DNA of 64,000 bases from Dichetophora obliterata (GCA_963920525.1 OY986436.1:91971868-92035867); one strand, 5' to 3'. Shown: positions 13,254 through 24,997, counted from the stretch's first letter. Numbers and translations: made by a program. The notes: generated by a model from the sequence alone, not told the origin.

Positions 13254-13650
13254 TTATTCTGTTAAAGGAGGTGTTGTCGTGGAGGCTGAACTTTCCGACT
13301 GTTGAACTAAATATTTATTTGACCACCTTACTGTTGAAATTAGCAAGCACGATTTTTCGTCGTGACGGGGACAACGCTTGAAAACATTTTCAAGGCGCTT
13401 GTAGAAAGCTTCTTTAGTCTCAACGGCCTTGTATTTTGTCGGAGAGTGAGCACATACTAGGCTTATGTAAAAGAATTTGACATTGATACGGATTATGGCC
13501 AGTCGTTCGCTTACTGATGTGAATCGCAGGACGTGATGCCAATGTCTCTTGCCAACTTCAAATTCGCACACAAACTCGTGCTTCTCCGCATGGTCGCTGT
13601 AGTAGTAATATCACAGGATTTTATTTGGATGTCAGCAACACTGATATCAG
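13254..13650 (-). pseudogene. RTE-type LINE endonuclease fragment
   Basis: The minus-strand reading resembles the apurinic-like endonuclease of RTE-clade LINEs. In order it shows a CDIYYYSDHAEKHEF-like segment near 13600, then SERLAIIRINVKFF, then VCAHSPTKYK and ETKEAFYKRLENVFKRCPRHD (about 13480-13370). In the family this order leads to the GDFN catalytic motif, but the copy breaks off before it. Frameshifts divide the piece and no reverse transcriptase follows. A further ORF at 13655-13918 may be a decayed continuation, but I could not align it. It is a dead fragment. Confidence 0.6.
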
Positions 13651-14898
13651 CTTTTTATCTTTCCAAGATATTAGTCAGATTGAAAGGGGCTAAATCATTA
13701 TCAGTTTTTCGTTTGCGGTATTCGTCATCAGATTTGGGGATCAATTTTTTATATTCTTTTCTGTTTGCATTGAAATTGGTTTTATGGGTGAGCTTCAAAC
13801 CCGACACAGAACCTATTTTAGCTGAGGTGCACATTAGACGCCAAGCTGACGGATGCCAGTTTTGACGATGCCGAGATAACACCACGTGGAGTTTTGAGTC
13901 GACTTGAGACAATTTCACATGGATAATGCTGGCCTCGCCATGTTAAGACAGTCAGACACGTTGTCATGTGGAGGTTCGCCCCTGTTTGGAATATGAATAT
14001 GCTAATTATATTGTTAAAAAAGTCCTTAATGTATATTTTAATCATGCTAAAGTTAATGCAGTAAAACACATACTTTTTAGAAAAAAACTAACTTTTCTAC
14101 GTTTACCACATCTTTTGAAAGCAATCTACAACTATTCAAAATTTTCAACGTTCCAAATGCTGTGTGAAACAACGTCGATTTTTCGAAAGTAAAAGTGCGT
14201 TGAATTACCTTTCCAACAGTAGTTCAAACTTAACATTCGGTTATGAATTGCTATATGAATTTACGTAACTCTGCCAAAAATCACGCCATACTTTTTTCCT
14301 TCAAATTTAGTTTTTTATTTCTGTAAACAATGCTCCTCGCAAAATTTTACACAAATCGGATATGGTCATTCCGTGAGGCCGGTATTTTAGAAAATTTTTA
14401 GAACTATAAAATAAAACTGCAGTTGAATTTTGTTGCAATATTAGCATTAAATTTTAAATATTACTACTGTATATTTTTACCAAAATTAAACAGAACTTAT
14501 TGAATATTAATATGTTCTTATCAATACCAAAAAAATTTTGAATTTAATAAGGGTGTGCAAATTTACTATAGTCTTTGTAGATATTCTATTCTCAAAATTG
14601 TAGTAAATTCCAACAAACACTTTTTTGAGTGTAGGAAGCGAATGTACTGTCAAAAAGCAAACACACCGATAGAGGGTTAAGTGTGATATAAAAAGATAAG
14701 TAGACAGGCATATAGAAGGGCAGTTAAATGATGAGACAGAATACTATATTTATAGCTGGAACTAAAACTAACATGTGTACAAACGGATATTCACACCCAA
14801 AACTATAGAGAAACAACAGAGACGAGCAGTTGGTATGATAGCCAAGGCCAAAAATACAACGTAGGATACTTTTTTACCCCCACCTACAACTGATCATA
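13651..14898. other. AT-rich stretch without a supported gene
   Basis: No supported gene. Around 14538-14640 the sequence aagggtgtgcaaatttac and the end cttttttgagtgta resemble segments at 37036-37125 and 31552-31590, so a dispersed AT-rich repeat family is present in both places. Confidence 0.4.
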
Positions 14899-15007
14899 CA
14901 CACTGCGGTGCAGAACTATAGCCCCACCAACCTCTTAATACATTCCCATCTTTCAGAATCATTGGGAAAAAGAAAAAATACAGTTCAAAAGGACATAAGA
15001 AAACAGT

Positions 15008-15146
15008 GGCCCATTATCATAGTCGAAATAAAAGTCGACTCAAAATTTAGTATAAGCATTTTTAACAGTTTTTTTCATATAACATGTTATCAAAAAGCTT
15101 GCACTAAATTTAGAGTCGACTTTTATTTTGACTATGATAATGGGCC
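15008..15146. mobile_element. Hairpin MITE inside Tc1-like element A
   Basis: The arms GGCCCATTATCATAGTCGAA (15008) and TTTGACTATGATAATGGGCC (ending 15146) pair over about 44 bp with few mismatches. The loop is AT-rich. Removing it restores the spacing between the two terminal repeats of the host element. Confidence 0.7.
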
Positions 15147-15477
15147 AATAAGTTTAAAAAGATTTTTTAAAATTTTTGTAGTTTTTTTAACAGTTATAAC
15201 GTAAAGTTTACTTTGTAGGCGGTGCACAACTATAGCCACACTTAAGTATTTTGCATAAATTAATGAACTTTTTCTCGTTTGTGTTTAGTAATGACATTAT
15301 TTTTTTAATTAATAATGAGTGGAGCCACTCACCGTTCTTCTGTATAAGTTAAAAATCCTATTGGGCATACTCTGAACAAGGTTAATTCGAACAGTTTGAT
15401 CAACTGACTCCGATGCGTCAATAACGACCATTTTAAGGTCCAAAACAATGTTATGTCTGCGTACATTTTGCGTACAA

Positions 15478-16020
15478 TTATTTTTCAGACGTTATCAATT
15501 GGATTTAGGTCCGGAAAACAGGCTGGCCATTTCAAAATTTCAACTTTATTAAAATAAAAATTGTAAGCATTTCTAAAAGGTTCGTTATGGTCTAAAATAA
15601 AAATGTTTTTCAGTCTATAATCGTATTTGATCTTCCGAATTCGAGGCGGTAAAGTTTATGAAGAAGTAATAATCTAGGCATTGACTTTTATTTCTGTCGA
15701 ACAATATGGTTAGCATTTTTTAAGACCCGATTAAAGGTAAATTTTGAGACAGTTAACCGACATCCACTTTCTATATGTACTCCGCTCTTCATAGAGTTGC
15801 TAGTCACATTGATAATTTTGTTGCTTATCACCCAAGAAAACCAAAGGTTTCCGCTTTTCTTATTTTTCACGTAATTAGTTAAACCTACCAAAAAATTCAG
15901 AACTGCTTTGTCTAATCGATTAATTTTTCGAGAGAATTTGCGAATACAAATACATTCTTAAACAAAAGCAGAAATTTTGCCTTTTCCTAGGATGGTTAAA
16001 TATTTACCATGTGGCATTGC
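15478..16020 (-). pseudogene. Tc1-like transposase, internally deleted
   Basis: This is a minus-strand relic of the transposase of element A. From about 16020 the N-terminal HTH region reads MPHGKYL and, further on, TSNSMKSG and NHIVRQK, matching the same positions of the intact transposase at 47102. After about 15640 the reading jumps to a C-terminal segment, WPACFPDLNPIDN (about 15535-15495), so the middle with the first two catalytic aspartates is gone. In-frame stops are present. It cannot encode an active enzyme. Confidence 0.75.
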
Positions 16021-16218
16021 AAAAAACAAGATCATAAAATTTTTAACTTGTTGAAAAATTTGAGCATACAGAGCGACAGCTTGCAAAATATTGAAACACA
16101 TCGGAGTGTGGCTATAGTTATGCACCAGCAAAAAATAGAAAACTCATTGTAACGGTACATAAAACGCGTCCAATTTTGAGAGTTGCTCATCTAAATTGGC
16201 AAATTATGTATACGTATA

Positions 16219-17753
16219 TTAGGGCCAATCGAAAAATTTAGATCGTATTCTAAGACATCTCAAAAGTTGCATATGGTGGTCAAGATCTACCAAATAAAAT
16301 TTTAGGAAAAAATAAGGATGTCTTCCTCTCCCGCAAGGACAAAGTTGTTTTTTGAGAAAACAGTAAAAAATCACGATCTCAAAATGCTTTGTTTTTTGTC
16401 AGAAAAACTACATATGACTTAAAGTAAAAATAAATAAATAATTTAACTAATTCCGCCAAACACGATGCCTTCCTCGATTTTTGCCAAAACGGTCCTGTGT
16501 GAAGGATATTCGAATCTAAAGGTACATTCGAGGTAGCACAGAACTTTTGATTGCTATCTGATTGTCTAAATTTTGGCAATTTTGGAAATTTTGATTATTG
16601 TGTTGACGTTTTCCTTAAGATTGGCGAATTAATAATTTGCATAGTTTTCGCATATTCATTCTCTTGTTTTTGAGAAATGTAAACTTAAATGCAATTTTTT
16701 AACTTTTTCAAAAAACTTAATATAAGGTTTTATATCTCGGGCACTAGAAGTGGTACGGAAGATAATTACCTTAATTTAGATTCTTCATATATTTCTGAAC
16801 AACACCCTGTCCAAAAGAATCAATTTATAACATCAGTTTCAGACCACGATTTTTTTTCCTATTTCGATTTCTTAAAAAAATTTCCCGTCCAGCATGAATT
16901 TTATTATTTCGTTAAAACACCTCAACTCAGCATTCACAAAAATTTTATACAAAAATTTTGAGTTTCTGAGCTTGCCATTCGATGGGTCTCAATTGACCTA
17001 ACAATTGTTGTTTAGGAGTGTTTTACTGAAATAATAACCCTAAAGGAAATATGAACAAAATTGTTACATTTCATGCTTGAAGTAACTTTTTTTATATATC
17101 AAAATAGGAAAAAAATCGTGGCCTTTTCCTGCTGCTTTAAAAAAGATATTTTTAAACAGGGTTTCATTCAAAACTATTTGCAGAATCCGAATTAAGAAAA
17201 TTATCTTCGGTACCACTTCTAGTGCCCGAGATATAAAACCTTGTATTAATTTTTTTGAAAAGTAAAAAAATTGCATTCAAGTATACATTTTTTCAAAACA
17301 AGAAAATGCATATGGAAAAAATATGCAAATTATTAGTTCGCCATATTTAAGGAAAGCCTTAATACAGTAATCAATATCTCCAAAATTTAGATAGTCAGAA
17401 AACAATTAAAACTTCTGTGCTATCTTGAGTGTACCATTAGATTCGAATATCCTTCACACAGGACCTTTTGGGTTAAAACCAAGAGTAGCATCATGTTTGC
17501 CAAAATATTGTTAGTTAAAGTTTATATTTACTTTTGCTTTAACACAAATGTAGTTTTTCTTACAAAAATTAAAGCATTTTGAGATCGTGATTTTTTACTG
17601 TTTTTCTCAAAAAACCACTTTGTCCTTGCGGGAGAGGAAGATATCCTTATTTGTTTCTAAAATTTTGTTTGGGAGATCTTGACCACCCAATGCAACTTTT
17701 GAGACCTCTTAGAATATGAAATTCGAAAAAAATTGTAATTCGATACGCCCTAA
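16219..17753. mobile_element. Foldback element inside Tc1-like element A
   Basis: Two arms of about 0.7 kb are inverted: TTAGGGC at 16219 and GCCCTAA ending at 17753. The arms also share cttcctctcccgcaaggaca (16321) with its complement near 17615-17640, and ttcgaatctaaaggtac (16511) with its complement near 17440. The centre is about 16935-17012. No ORF looks like a transposase. The ORFs at 16689-16961 and 17064-17276 are arm shadows. Flanks (tacgtata and tgtatatg) are similar but not identical. Confidence 0.7.
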
Positions 17754-17858
17754 TGTATATGCTCTTTTGAATGCTATAAATAAAAAATGTTTGGCATTTC
17801 ATGGCCAGACTTCATTAAGTAAAATTAGGGTGCGGCTATAGTTCTGCACCGCAGTGTA

Positions 17859-19307
17859 TAATATTGACACTTAAATATGACACTTTTACATCAGTAAATA
17901 AAGTCACCCTTGTATCTGCTATAATAACTTTATATTGGCCATGTAAATGAATTATTAAAATGCCTTTTCATGCAGAATTTTTTTCAGCGCTAAATCTTTA
18001 TGACACCTTGCAATGCGCCATTCCGTTTTTCGATGAATAAAATCTTTTCAAGTGAAGTCATGCATTTATTGCTACTATAAGCGACAATACACATGCTATC
18101 CCTGCTGCTCCAACAAGTGCTTCTATGTGTAAATCCTTCTTTTTCGACAGCCAAGATACTAAAACATTATTTTTTCTCCTTCAAAAATTGGTTCTGCTTA
18201 TATTTCGGTGTTACATATTTGTTAATTAGTACATGCAATAACAATAGAATTCAGCTACTACAGCTTTTCGCATTTTCTCAGCATTGATTCGTTTTAAGAT
18301 AACAACATAAAGATCATTAAAATATCTAAAATATATATAAATAAAAAAGTGTTTAGACTTAAAGTCTAAATCATTACAAAAAAACGATATAATAATTAAC
18401 CTCATAAAGCATTGAAGAAAATAGATTCAAAATAATCTAGCATCTGAAGAACACGTTAGATAAAATAAAATAAAAAAATATAACGAATGAAATAAGAAAA
18501 TATTTGTTTTCAATAATCTTGGCTTTCCCTTCTTTTAGCCGTTTTGAAAAATTTGTTCTAGCAGGTCTCTTTGAAGCCCCGAGAGCAGAACATCTGCAAA
18601 ATGTTCCTGTTTTATATAAAAAGTATATGGGCATATAAAGGCACTAATACTCACTGAATCGATAGTTATGTAGCTGAGAAAAAATATACATATTTTGCTG
18701 CACAAACAAAAGATGCACGCCAACCTTAGAAACTAAATGAAAAACTAAATATAATAAACTGAAACTAACTATTATAAAGATTGCAATTAAGAGCTTTAGG
18801 TTAAGTAATTTATAAAAGAAAGCAACGACAACAAATCTGTATAAAGTCAATCACACAGCAGACTAGATTACTAGACTACTATAAAGTCTTCTCATATTTA
18901 TCAACAGGCGAGCTATGTTTACAGAGTAAGAAAATAGATTTGACAATTGCATCTCATCTATACTTGCATCGTATCAACGAAATTATACAGAAGCAGGTGT
19001 CTTCTTAAGAGATAGTCACTCAGATGCCTGATGTGTGCGTCTACCCATTTCTACAAGAATGTCCTCCTCTGTCCCTTTGCAAATCAAAACGGTTTAATGA
19101 GTGCCGCCCAAGTTATTATCTCTATTGAATTAACTTTGTTTTTGTTTATATATTCAAGATATGGTTCTTTTGTCATGGACAATTTTAAAATCTCAGATTT
19201 ACGTTAGTTCATTCTAGGAGGTGAATCGTTAAAGTTGTTTTTAAGCTCTGTCATCGGCTTCCTTTAAAGAAAGTTATTTTTGAAGAGTGCGAAAGAAGTA
19301 ATCGATC
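17859..19307. other. AT-rich stretch, one dispersed repeat
   Basis: No supported gene. The segment 18778-18910 resembles 22880-23010: both hold agctttag, a run of aacaac triplets, and ctgtataragtcaatcac followed by gactaga. This marks a dispersed repeat of unknown class. Confidence 0.45.
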
Positions 19308-19404
19308 ATGGCGGAAAAGACTCTTCTTAAACAGCATGCAGGCAGCGTTGGACTTTACCATTACTATCACCCAGAGCTGTATTACTCTTTACCGAATGTC
19401 AGCA
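19308..19404 (+). CDS. Candidate host first exon
   Basis: An ATG with adenine at -3 and G at +4 opens a 32-codon reading that is clearly less AT-rich than its surroundings. It contains an aromatic-rich segment, GLYHYYHPELYYSLPN. It is followed directly by GTAAGT, a strong 5' splice site, at 19405, after which the sequence turns AT-rich. Without splicing the frame stops at 19476-19478, giving 56 codons. I do not recognise the peptide and see no second exon within the window; 19790 onward is a transposon. It could be a genuine first exon of a gene with a long intron, a retained gene fragment or chance. Confidence 0.3.
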
Positions 19405-19789
19405 GTAAGTTAGCTAATTATACTATGTTTGGCTACTTAAAGAAAAAACTTTTTGAAGGAAAAAATTTACTAAGTTGAGGAACTTATGTGTCATCATAAA
19501 AGTTTATATACCTGCTTAACATAGTTTTAAACTTTCATACTTTACATAAAAAAAGAAAATGGTCAAATTTAAAAGACAAAATTTTCAATACTTACCGAAT
19601 CCAAAACAATGGTATATATAAAAATAAAATGCTATACGTATGTCGTTTATAAACTTGCGGCCCTCTCAACGGATTTCATGAAATTTTGAAGATTTTTTTA
19701 GACGATATAGGTACCGAACGGTTTGTAATTTGAATCAAATTGTAAAAGGTTATGTGAAAAACCTTTTTTCTTCACTTTTATCTTAAAAG

Positions 19790-20936
19790 GGTTCAGGGAA
19801 ATAACGCACAATGAAATAACGCCCAAAATAAAAAATGAAATAAAGCCCAAAAATTTTCCATACAAATTTTGGTGTTATTTCATATTAAAATAATGCCCAA
19901 AATTTAGGGCGTTATTTTATTGAAATTGGGCTTTATTTCATTTTTCTATTTGTGGCGTTACTTCATTATTATTCAAATATAACTCTTTTTATGTGAACTA
20001 TTTGTCATCAAAATGTTAGATCATTTTCAAATTCAATTCAGAAGTACTGTAGACTGCGAAGCCGGTGTTGGACTTACTGAGGGTCGTAATTCCTAAGCAG
20101 CGGCCGAAGGCCTTCTATTAAAAAGAGAATTATATCCATAAGTACTGTAAAATGAAAAAAAGGGCATGTCCGTAAAAAGCCCAAATGGTTTTCTTATTTA
20201 TAATACAACGATTTGTCCTTATACGAAAAGTGGTTTTGAAATTTCGTACAAGGAAAAACCATTTTATCGGCCAAATATCATTTTATGTGGTGGGGCAATA
20301 TTTCATATTAAAAAAGATCCCGAATTTGGGCCCTTATTTAATTTTTCGCTTTGTGTGCATTTTTCCAGAAGTCTAGAGCCTTCCCTGGTTACTTTATCGT
20401 CGCGGTCAGAAGAACCACAATTGTTTTTTTTTAATATTCTGAAAATTAGGGCTTAATTTTTCATTTCCGTTTAGGTTTTATTTCATAATGTACTTACTCC
20501 TAAATGTTAGGTTTTATTTCATCTTTTCTTTGGGTCCTATTTCACCAGAAATTAGGAGTTATTTCATCTTTTGACATTAGAACTTATTTCATTTACTGTT
20601 AGGAGTTCTTTCATTAGGAGTTTTTTCGCGGAGCCGGTAAATTTTCCCAATTTTTTTCCAAAAAGATTTTGGGTTTTATTTTCTTTTCGGTTTGGGCTTT
20701 ATTTCATTTTTCTTTGGGCTTTATTTCATTTTTGATTTTGGGCGCTATTTCATTTTTGTAAGTCCAAAATATTTTGGGTCTTATTTCATTTTCAGTTTGG
20801 GCGTTATTTAATTTTTTTGGGCTTTATTTCATTTTTTATTTTGAGCGTTATTTAATTTTTTATGCCCAAAATGTTTTGGGCTTTATTTCATTTTTTATTT
20901 TGGGCGTTATTTCATTGGGCGTTATTTCCCTGAACC
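19790..20936. mobile_element. Foldback (FB/Mutator-like) element
   Basis: It starts GGTTCAGGGAAATAACGC and ends GCGTTATTTCCCTGAACC. It is flanked by a perfect 9-bp direct repeat TCTTAAAAG (19781-19789 and 20937-20945). The inverted repeats are built of short units such as GGGCTTTATTTCATTTT and GGGCGTTATTTCATT, about 15-35 bp each, and extend further on the right (20460-20936) than on the left (19790-19970). Long inverted repeats made of subrepeats plus a 9-bp duplication match the Drosophila FB type. The middle (20030-20450) is non-repetitive and shows no transposase. ORFs here are repeat readings. Confidence 0.8.
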
Positions 20937-20945
20937 TCTTAAAAG

Positions 20946-21349
20946 ACGTAAAAGTTCGAAACTCATTCAATTTCAACCTTAATTCAAATTCAATTTATTT
21001 CAATTTACTTGTTCATTGAAGCTAGCCTTATGTAGTACATCGTATACACGTTTAATATACATATATCATTTAATTAATTAGCTACATACAGACTAAGTTT
21101 TCTTACTAAAGCTTACTAAATCAAAAGAAAAAAGCCTAATATAAAAAAACGCTCATGCAGTTGTGGACAATATAAAACGGTCACTCATATGGAGTTTTTT
21201 CATTACTCTTAAAAAATATAATTGTTAATAATTAACTTAAAATTTTTATTTTGTTTTGTTCCTTTAAAAACACCTTAAATAAATGTTAAATAAAAAGTTC
21301 AAAAAATTCCATTGAATAGTTATAAAAAAATATTATTTATACAGCGGCG
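20946..21349. other. AT-rich stretch without a gene
   Basis: Nothing recognisable between the Foldback-type element and the Tc1-like relic. Confidence 0.5.
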
Positions 21350-22842
21350 AAAATTTCATTGGACATAAAAATAGGGTTAAAGCAAGAAAATAGTGAAATT
21401 AATAAAACAAAGTTATTAATTCATTCTAAAATTAATATTTTGTTGAATATCCATTATTATCTATTACTGCTTGGCACCGTTTTGGCATCGAATTCACTAA
21501 ATCTAGACACGTTTTTTGTGGAAAGGAGTACCAAGCATTCTTCACTAGCTCCCATAATTCTGCTTTATTTTTTGGCTTTATTGGTCCAATGCGTTCCTTA
21601 ACCGTTTTCCATAAATTCTCTATCGGGTTAAGGTCCGGTGACTGCGCAGGCCAAACCATAACTTTGACTCCATTATCCGAAAATCATTTTTTGCCAGACC
21701 TGAAGTGTGTTTTGGGTCGTTGTCCTGTGGGTATTTCCACTTCAGCGGCATTTCCCAATCAGCAAATGGGAGCATTACTTCTTGCAGTATTTGGACGTAA
21801 TGATGCTTATCCATATTTTCCTTAATCCAAAATATGGGCCCAACGCCGTGCCATGAAAAGCAACCCCACACCACCTCCATAAAGCATGATACAACCACCT
21901 CCATGCTTACATGTTTTAGTGGTATAGGGTTGGTTATATCCCAGCAAAATTTTTGAGATAATGTGACATGCATTCTTAGGGACACTGCTTCAAGAAGACA
22001 TTCTATAGATCCAATTGTGCTTCTTAGCCTTATCGACAAGCGCTTTCAAGGAGCATTCTCATAAATTACTTCTGGAAGATATTCAATTAGCATTTAAATT
22101 CAATAAACGTAAAAAAGTGCATATAATAATAATAAGTATTATAGATATTTTCCGTGAGATTTTGTAAACAACAAAAAACCCAACCACTTTCCACACAAAA
22201 ATGCCGTAAAAATCGGAAAAAGCGTTATTTCACGTGGGATTTCTTAAACCCCCAACACACCCAAACCCTTCTCATTTCCAATACAAAATCGCGAGAAAAT
22301 TGGGAAAAGGAATATTTTCCGTGGGATTTTTTAAACCCCTCTAACCATTCTATGGTATGCCTTCTTAAAGTTCTCCTGGAAAACACCTACTAGAATCCTT
22401 TCATTGAAGGGCTCAAAGAAATCTTCCATTGAAAAAATTCTGGAAGCACTTCTAGAAAAGACTAAGAGAAGCATTCCTTCCAATGACATGCATATGTTAA
22501 AAGAATGCCTTCTGGGTATGAAAGTGGAAGGGATAGAATTCAAGACTCTCGTTTCCACTTTACCATCTTTTGGAAGCACTTTTTTTGCTGGGATGCTGCA
22601 TTTTTTTGGCGTCTAACAAAAGTTCTTCCATCGTTTCCTACTAAATTTATTTTGGTTTCGTTGGACCAAAGCACATTTCGCCACTTTTTGCTATTTTCAG
22701 TACCTGTCCATTCAATGTGGGATTTTGCAAAGAACAAACGATTTTTTCTATGCCTTAAAGTCAGCTTCGGCACCTTTCGCGATATTCTTCCAAAAATATG
22801 TTTTTCTACTAATCTCCGCCCAACAGTACAAGAGGACTAATT
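21350..22842 (-). pseudogene. Tc1-like transposase relic, second family
   Basis: Minus-strand Tc1/mariner-superfamily transposase in pieces. An N-terminal part (22842-22560) shows LRHRKNRLFFAKSH, WRNVLWSNETK with the first catalytic Asp replaced by Asn, and FVRRQKN. A C-terminal part (21950-21432) shows VVWGCFSWHGVGPIFW, QDNDPKHTS with the second Asp, and WPAQSPDLNPIENLW with the final Glu. The arrangement fits DD34E. About 0.5 kb (22030-22545) between the parts is unrelated sequence, and frames shift several times. It differs clearly from the family at 14901 and 46801. The terminal repeats were not identified; the left end may be near tacagcggcgaaaatttc (21339). Confidence 0.75.
22145..22340. 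repeat. Imperfect tandem repeat in the Tc1-like relic
   Basis: Two units of about 90-100 bp each carry ttttccgtgagattttgtaaac or close variants (cacgtgggatttcttaaacc, ttccgtgggattttttaaac) and a conserved cgagaaaattgggaaaa-like stretch. It lies inside the insertion that splits the transposase and has no coding signal. Confidence 0.45.
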
Positions 22843-22879
22843 AATTTTTATGATCTATTGAATAATTACATGAATTAAG

Positions 22880-23010
22880 ATTGTGAGCTTTAGATCAAGT
22901 GAGTTTTCAAGAAGGCAACAACAACAACAACAACTCTGTATAGAGTCAATCACTTAGCTGACTAGACAGTCTGTTTCGGAAATCGCTACATATTCCTCAT
23001 CAGTAGTCTT
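22880..23010. repeat. Dispersed repeat, second copy
   Basis: Similar to 18778-18910: a run of aacaac, then ctctgtatagagtcaatcac and gactagacagtctg. It abuts the truncated Jockey LINE. Confidence 0.4.
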
Positions 23011-23013
23011 TGA

Positions 23014-24470
23014 GTGATTAAGCTGTGATCGACTCACCTTTCAATCATGTGAAATCAAATTTCAGAATTAAAAAGTCAACTGGCCTAGTTTTACTGGATG
23101 TTGAAAAGGCATTTGATTCTGTTTGGCACAATGGTCTTGTTTTTAAGTTAATAAATCTCCAGTTTCCATACTATTTAATAAAAATTATACAAAGTTTTCT
23201 TTCAAACCACTATTTTTGCGTTAATATTGGGAGCACACACTCCAGTTTCATAGAAATCCCAGCGGGTGTTCCTCAAGGCTCTGTCTTAGGTCCACTTCTG
23301 TATATAATTTATTGCTCGGATATCCCCAAGCACCCATTATGTGAAATTGCCACTTATGCAGATGACACAGCTATATATTTTTCGAATGAATTTGGTCATA
23401 CGGTTGTGACGACATTACAATGTGCTTTAAACGAGTTAGTTCTATATTTCGAAAAATGGAAAATCAAGCTTAATGCTAGTAAGTCGCAAGCAATCTTTTT
23501 TACTAGAAAAAGAAACCCTTGCTACCTCCCTAGCTCACAAATAGAAATCTATAATGATCCTGTTCCATGGGTAGATAATGTAAAATACCTTGGTGTCATT
23601 TTTGATAAAAAACTACTTTTTAGAGATCATGTAACTCACATGATAGCAAAATTCAATATTGCAAAATATCTCCTTTATTCTCTATTAAATAAAAAATCCC
23701 ATTTATCCCATGATAATAAAATAATTTTAGTTAAAATGATTTTCCAGGGCATTTTACTATATGCATGTCCAGTATGGGGAATTTGTGCAAAAATGCATCT
23801 TAAAAAAATGCAGATTTGCCAAAACAAACTTTTAAAAATGCCACTCGGTCTACCTTGGCACTACTCGACTAAAGAGCTACACCATCAAAACAATGTAAAC
23901 TTAATACAGCACCGAATCAAAAAAATCACTGATAGGTTCAAGATGCTTTGCTCTATGTCTAATAATAATTAAATTTGCAATTTATATTCAAGTAATCCCC
24001 CTTAACCCACATGGATTGGTGCTGCTGCAATTCGACAGCTTGCTACTATAGTTTGCGGATCTCTGCATTTTGTTGTAGCGTGTTTTCAAGCAGTGGTGTT
24101 TTTACAGTGCGTGCTTGATTACTCTGTTACTTATTGATTAAATAAGTTTATATTTATGTATATATATGTTTTTTTTTTTTTTTTTAAATTATTTTCCAAG
24201 TTCATAGTAACTAAGCACAATCTCTGATCTAGTCATTTTTTTTTTTTTTTATATCTCAATAAGTTATAATGTACATTTACAAAGGTTTTTTGTAGTAGTT
24301 TTCCTTTATAATGTTAATGTTTAAATCCAAAGCAAAACTTTATTAAAATAATGTGTATGTTCTAGTAGTTATGTATTGAAATTACAAATCTCTGTATCTA
24401 TTCATTTGTTGAGCGATCATGTATTGTGTTTACTACTTAAATCTATAAATAAATGAAAAAAAAAATTGAA
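23014..24470 (+). mobile_element. Jockey-clade LINE, 5'-truncated
   Basis: Only the 3' half of a Jockey-type non-LTR retrotransposon remains. It comprises the reverse transcriptase from the palm onward, a 3' untranslated region and an A-rich end (aaatgaaaaaaaaaattg, 24452-24469). 5' truncation of this kind is typical of target-primed reverse transcription. No target duplication was recognised with confidence. Confidence 0.8.
23025..23972 (+). pseudogene. Jockey reverse transcriptase, C-terminal part
   Basis: A 315-codon open frame without its own ATG (it opens with GTG in the truncated sequence). It holds the RT palm motif LLDVEKAFDSVWHNGL (about residues 23-38), the motif GVPQGSVLGPLLY (about 80-92) and the catalytic YADDTAIY (about 111-118). 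A thumb region follows with VKYLGVIFDKKL and ILLYACPVWG. The LLDVEKAFDSVWHNGL form is typical of the Jockey clade. The frame is undamaged over its whole length, so the insertion is fairly recent. It lacks endonuclease, fingers and ORF1 and cannot move on its own. Confidence 0.85.
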
Positions 24471-24881
24471 AACTTATTACATAGTGTAATAAATTATCAA
24501 CTAAGGCAAACAATTTAAATGAATTTAACTTACCTATGTAATAGAACAAAAGAAAATATTTACAATTTAAAACTACAAAAGTGAAAGTATTAAATGTACT
24601 TGCAATATTTACAGTATTTACAATATTTACATATTTACATGAATGTAACTTACATAAAGTAATTTAATAAACGGTTATTGTAATTTCTAAGATAATATAA
24701 TCTATAATAAGTACCGTATTATATTAAACTAGCAAATATCCGCTGCTTCGCCTGCGATAAAAATATTAAATACCATGTAAAAATTTTAAATCTTAAAATG
24801 AAAGTATTTAGTTGTATTAAAACAAATTCAAAATATAAAAATTATTGTGTTCGTTTTGTTTAATTATGAAAAAACGGTATA
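24471..24881. other. AT-rich stretch between two LINEs
   Basis: No gene. At 24727-24760 the string aaactagcaaatatccgctg, followed by cttcgcctgcg, resembles a GC-richer island common in degraded insect repeats, of uncertain class. Confidence 0.4.
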
Positions 24882-24896
24882 TATATTAAGAAATTA
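24882..24896. repeat. Target-site duplication of LOA-type LINE, left copy
   Basis: TATATTAAGAAATTA, identical over 15 bp to 40037-40051. The next base is the first of the LINE 3' end (GGTTAGGTTAGG on this strand). Confidence 0.85.
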
Positions 24897-24997
24897 GGTT
24901 AGGTTAGGTTAAACCGGATGCCTTCGTTAAGGCTCACATAGACCAATTCAGGTCCTTAGTTGTACCGGTAGCGAACAAAACGAACCTTTGTGTTTAT

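Larger units (their letters stand above)
14901..17856 (-). mobile_element. Tc1-like element A (dead, holds two insertions)
   Basis: The outer inverted repeats CACTGCGGTGCAGAACTATA (14901) and its complement (ending 17856) are flanked by TA on both sides (14899-14900, 17857-17858), the Tc1/mariner target duplication. A second, inner inverted repeat (GGTGCACAACTATAGCCACA at 15221 and complement near 16107-16128) gives the IR/DR arrangement with two transposase sites per end. If the hairpin at 15008-15146 and the foldback at 16219-17753 are set aside, the outer-to-inner distances are about 180 and 193 bp, matching element B at 46801-60455. The transposase gene is on the minus strand and broken. 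Confidence 0.85.

Noticed and set aside
20166..21019. ORFs in the Foldback-type element
   Set aside because: They are readings of the TTTATTTCATTTTGGG subrepeats.
22331..22616. ORFs of 70-82 codons on both strands in the insertion splitting the Tc1-like relic
   Set aside because: No resemblance to transposase or other proteins; both strands are open by chance.
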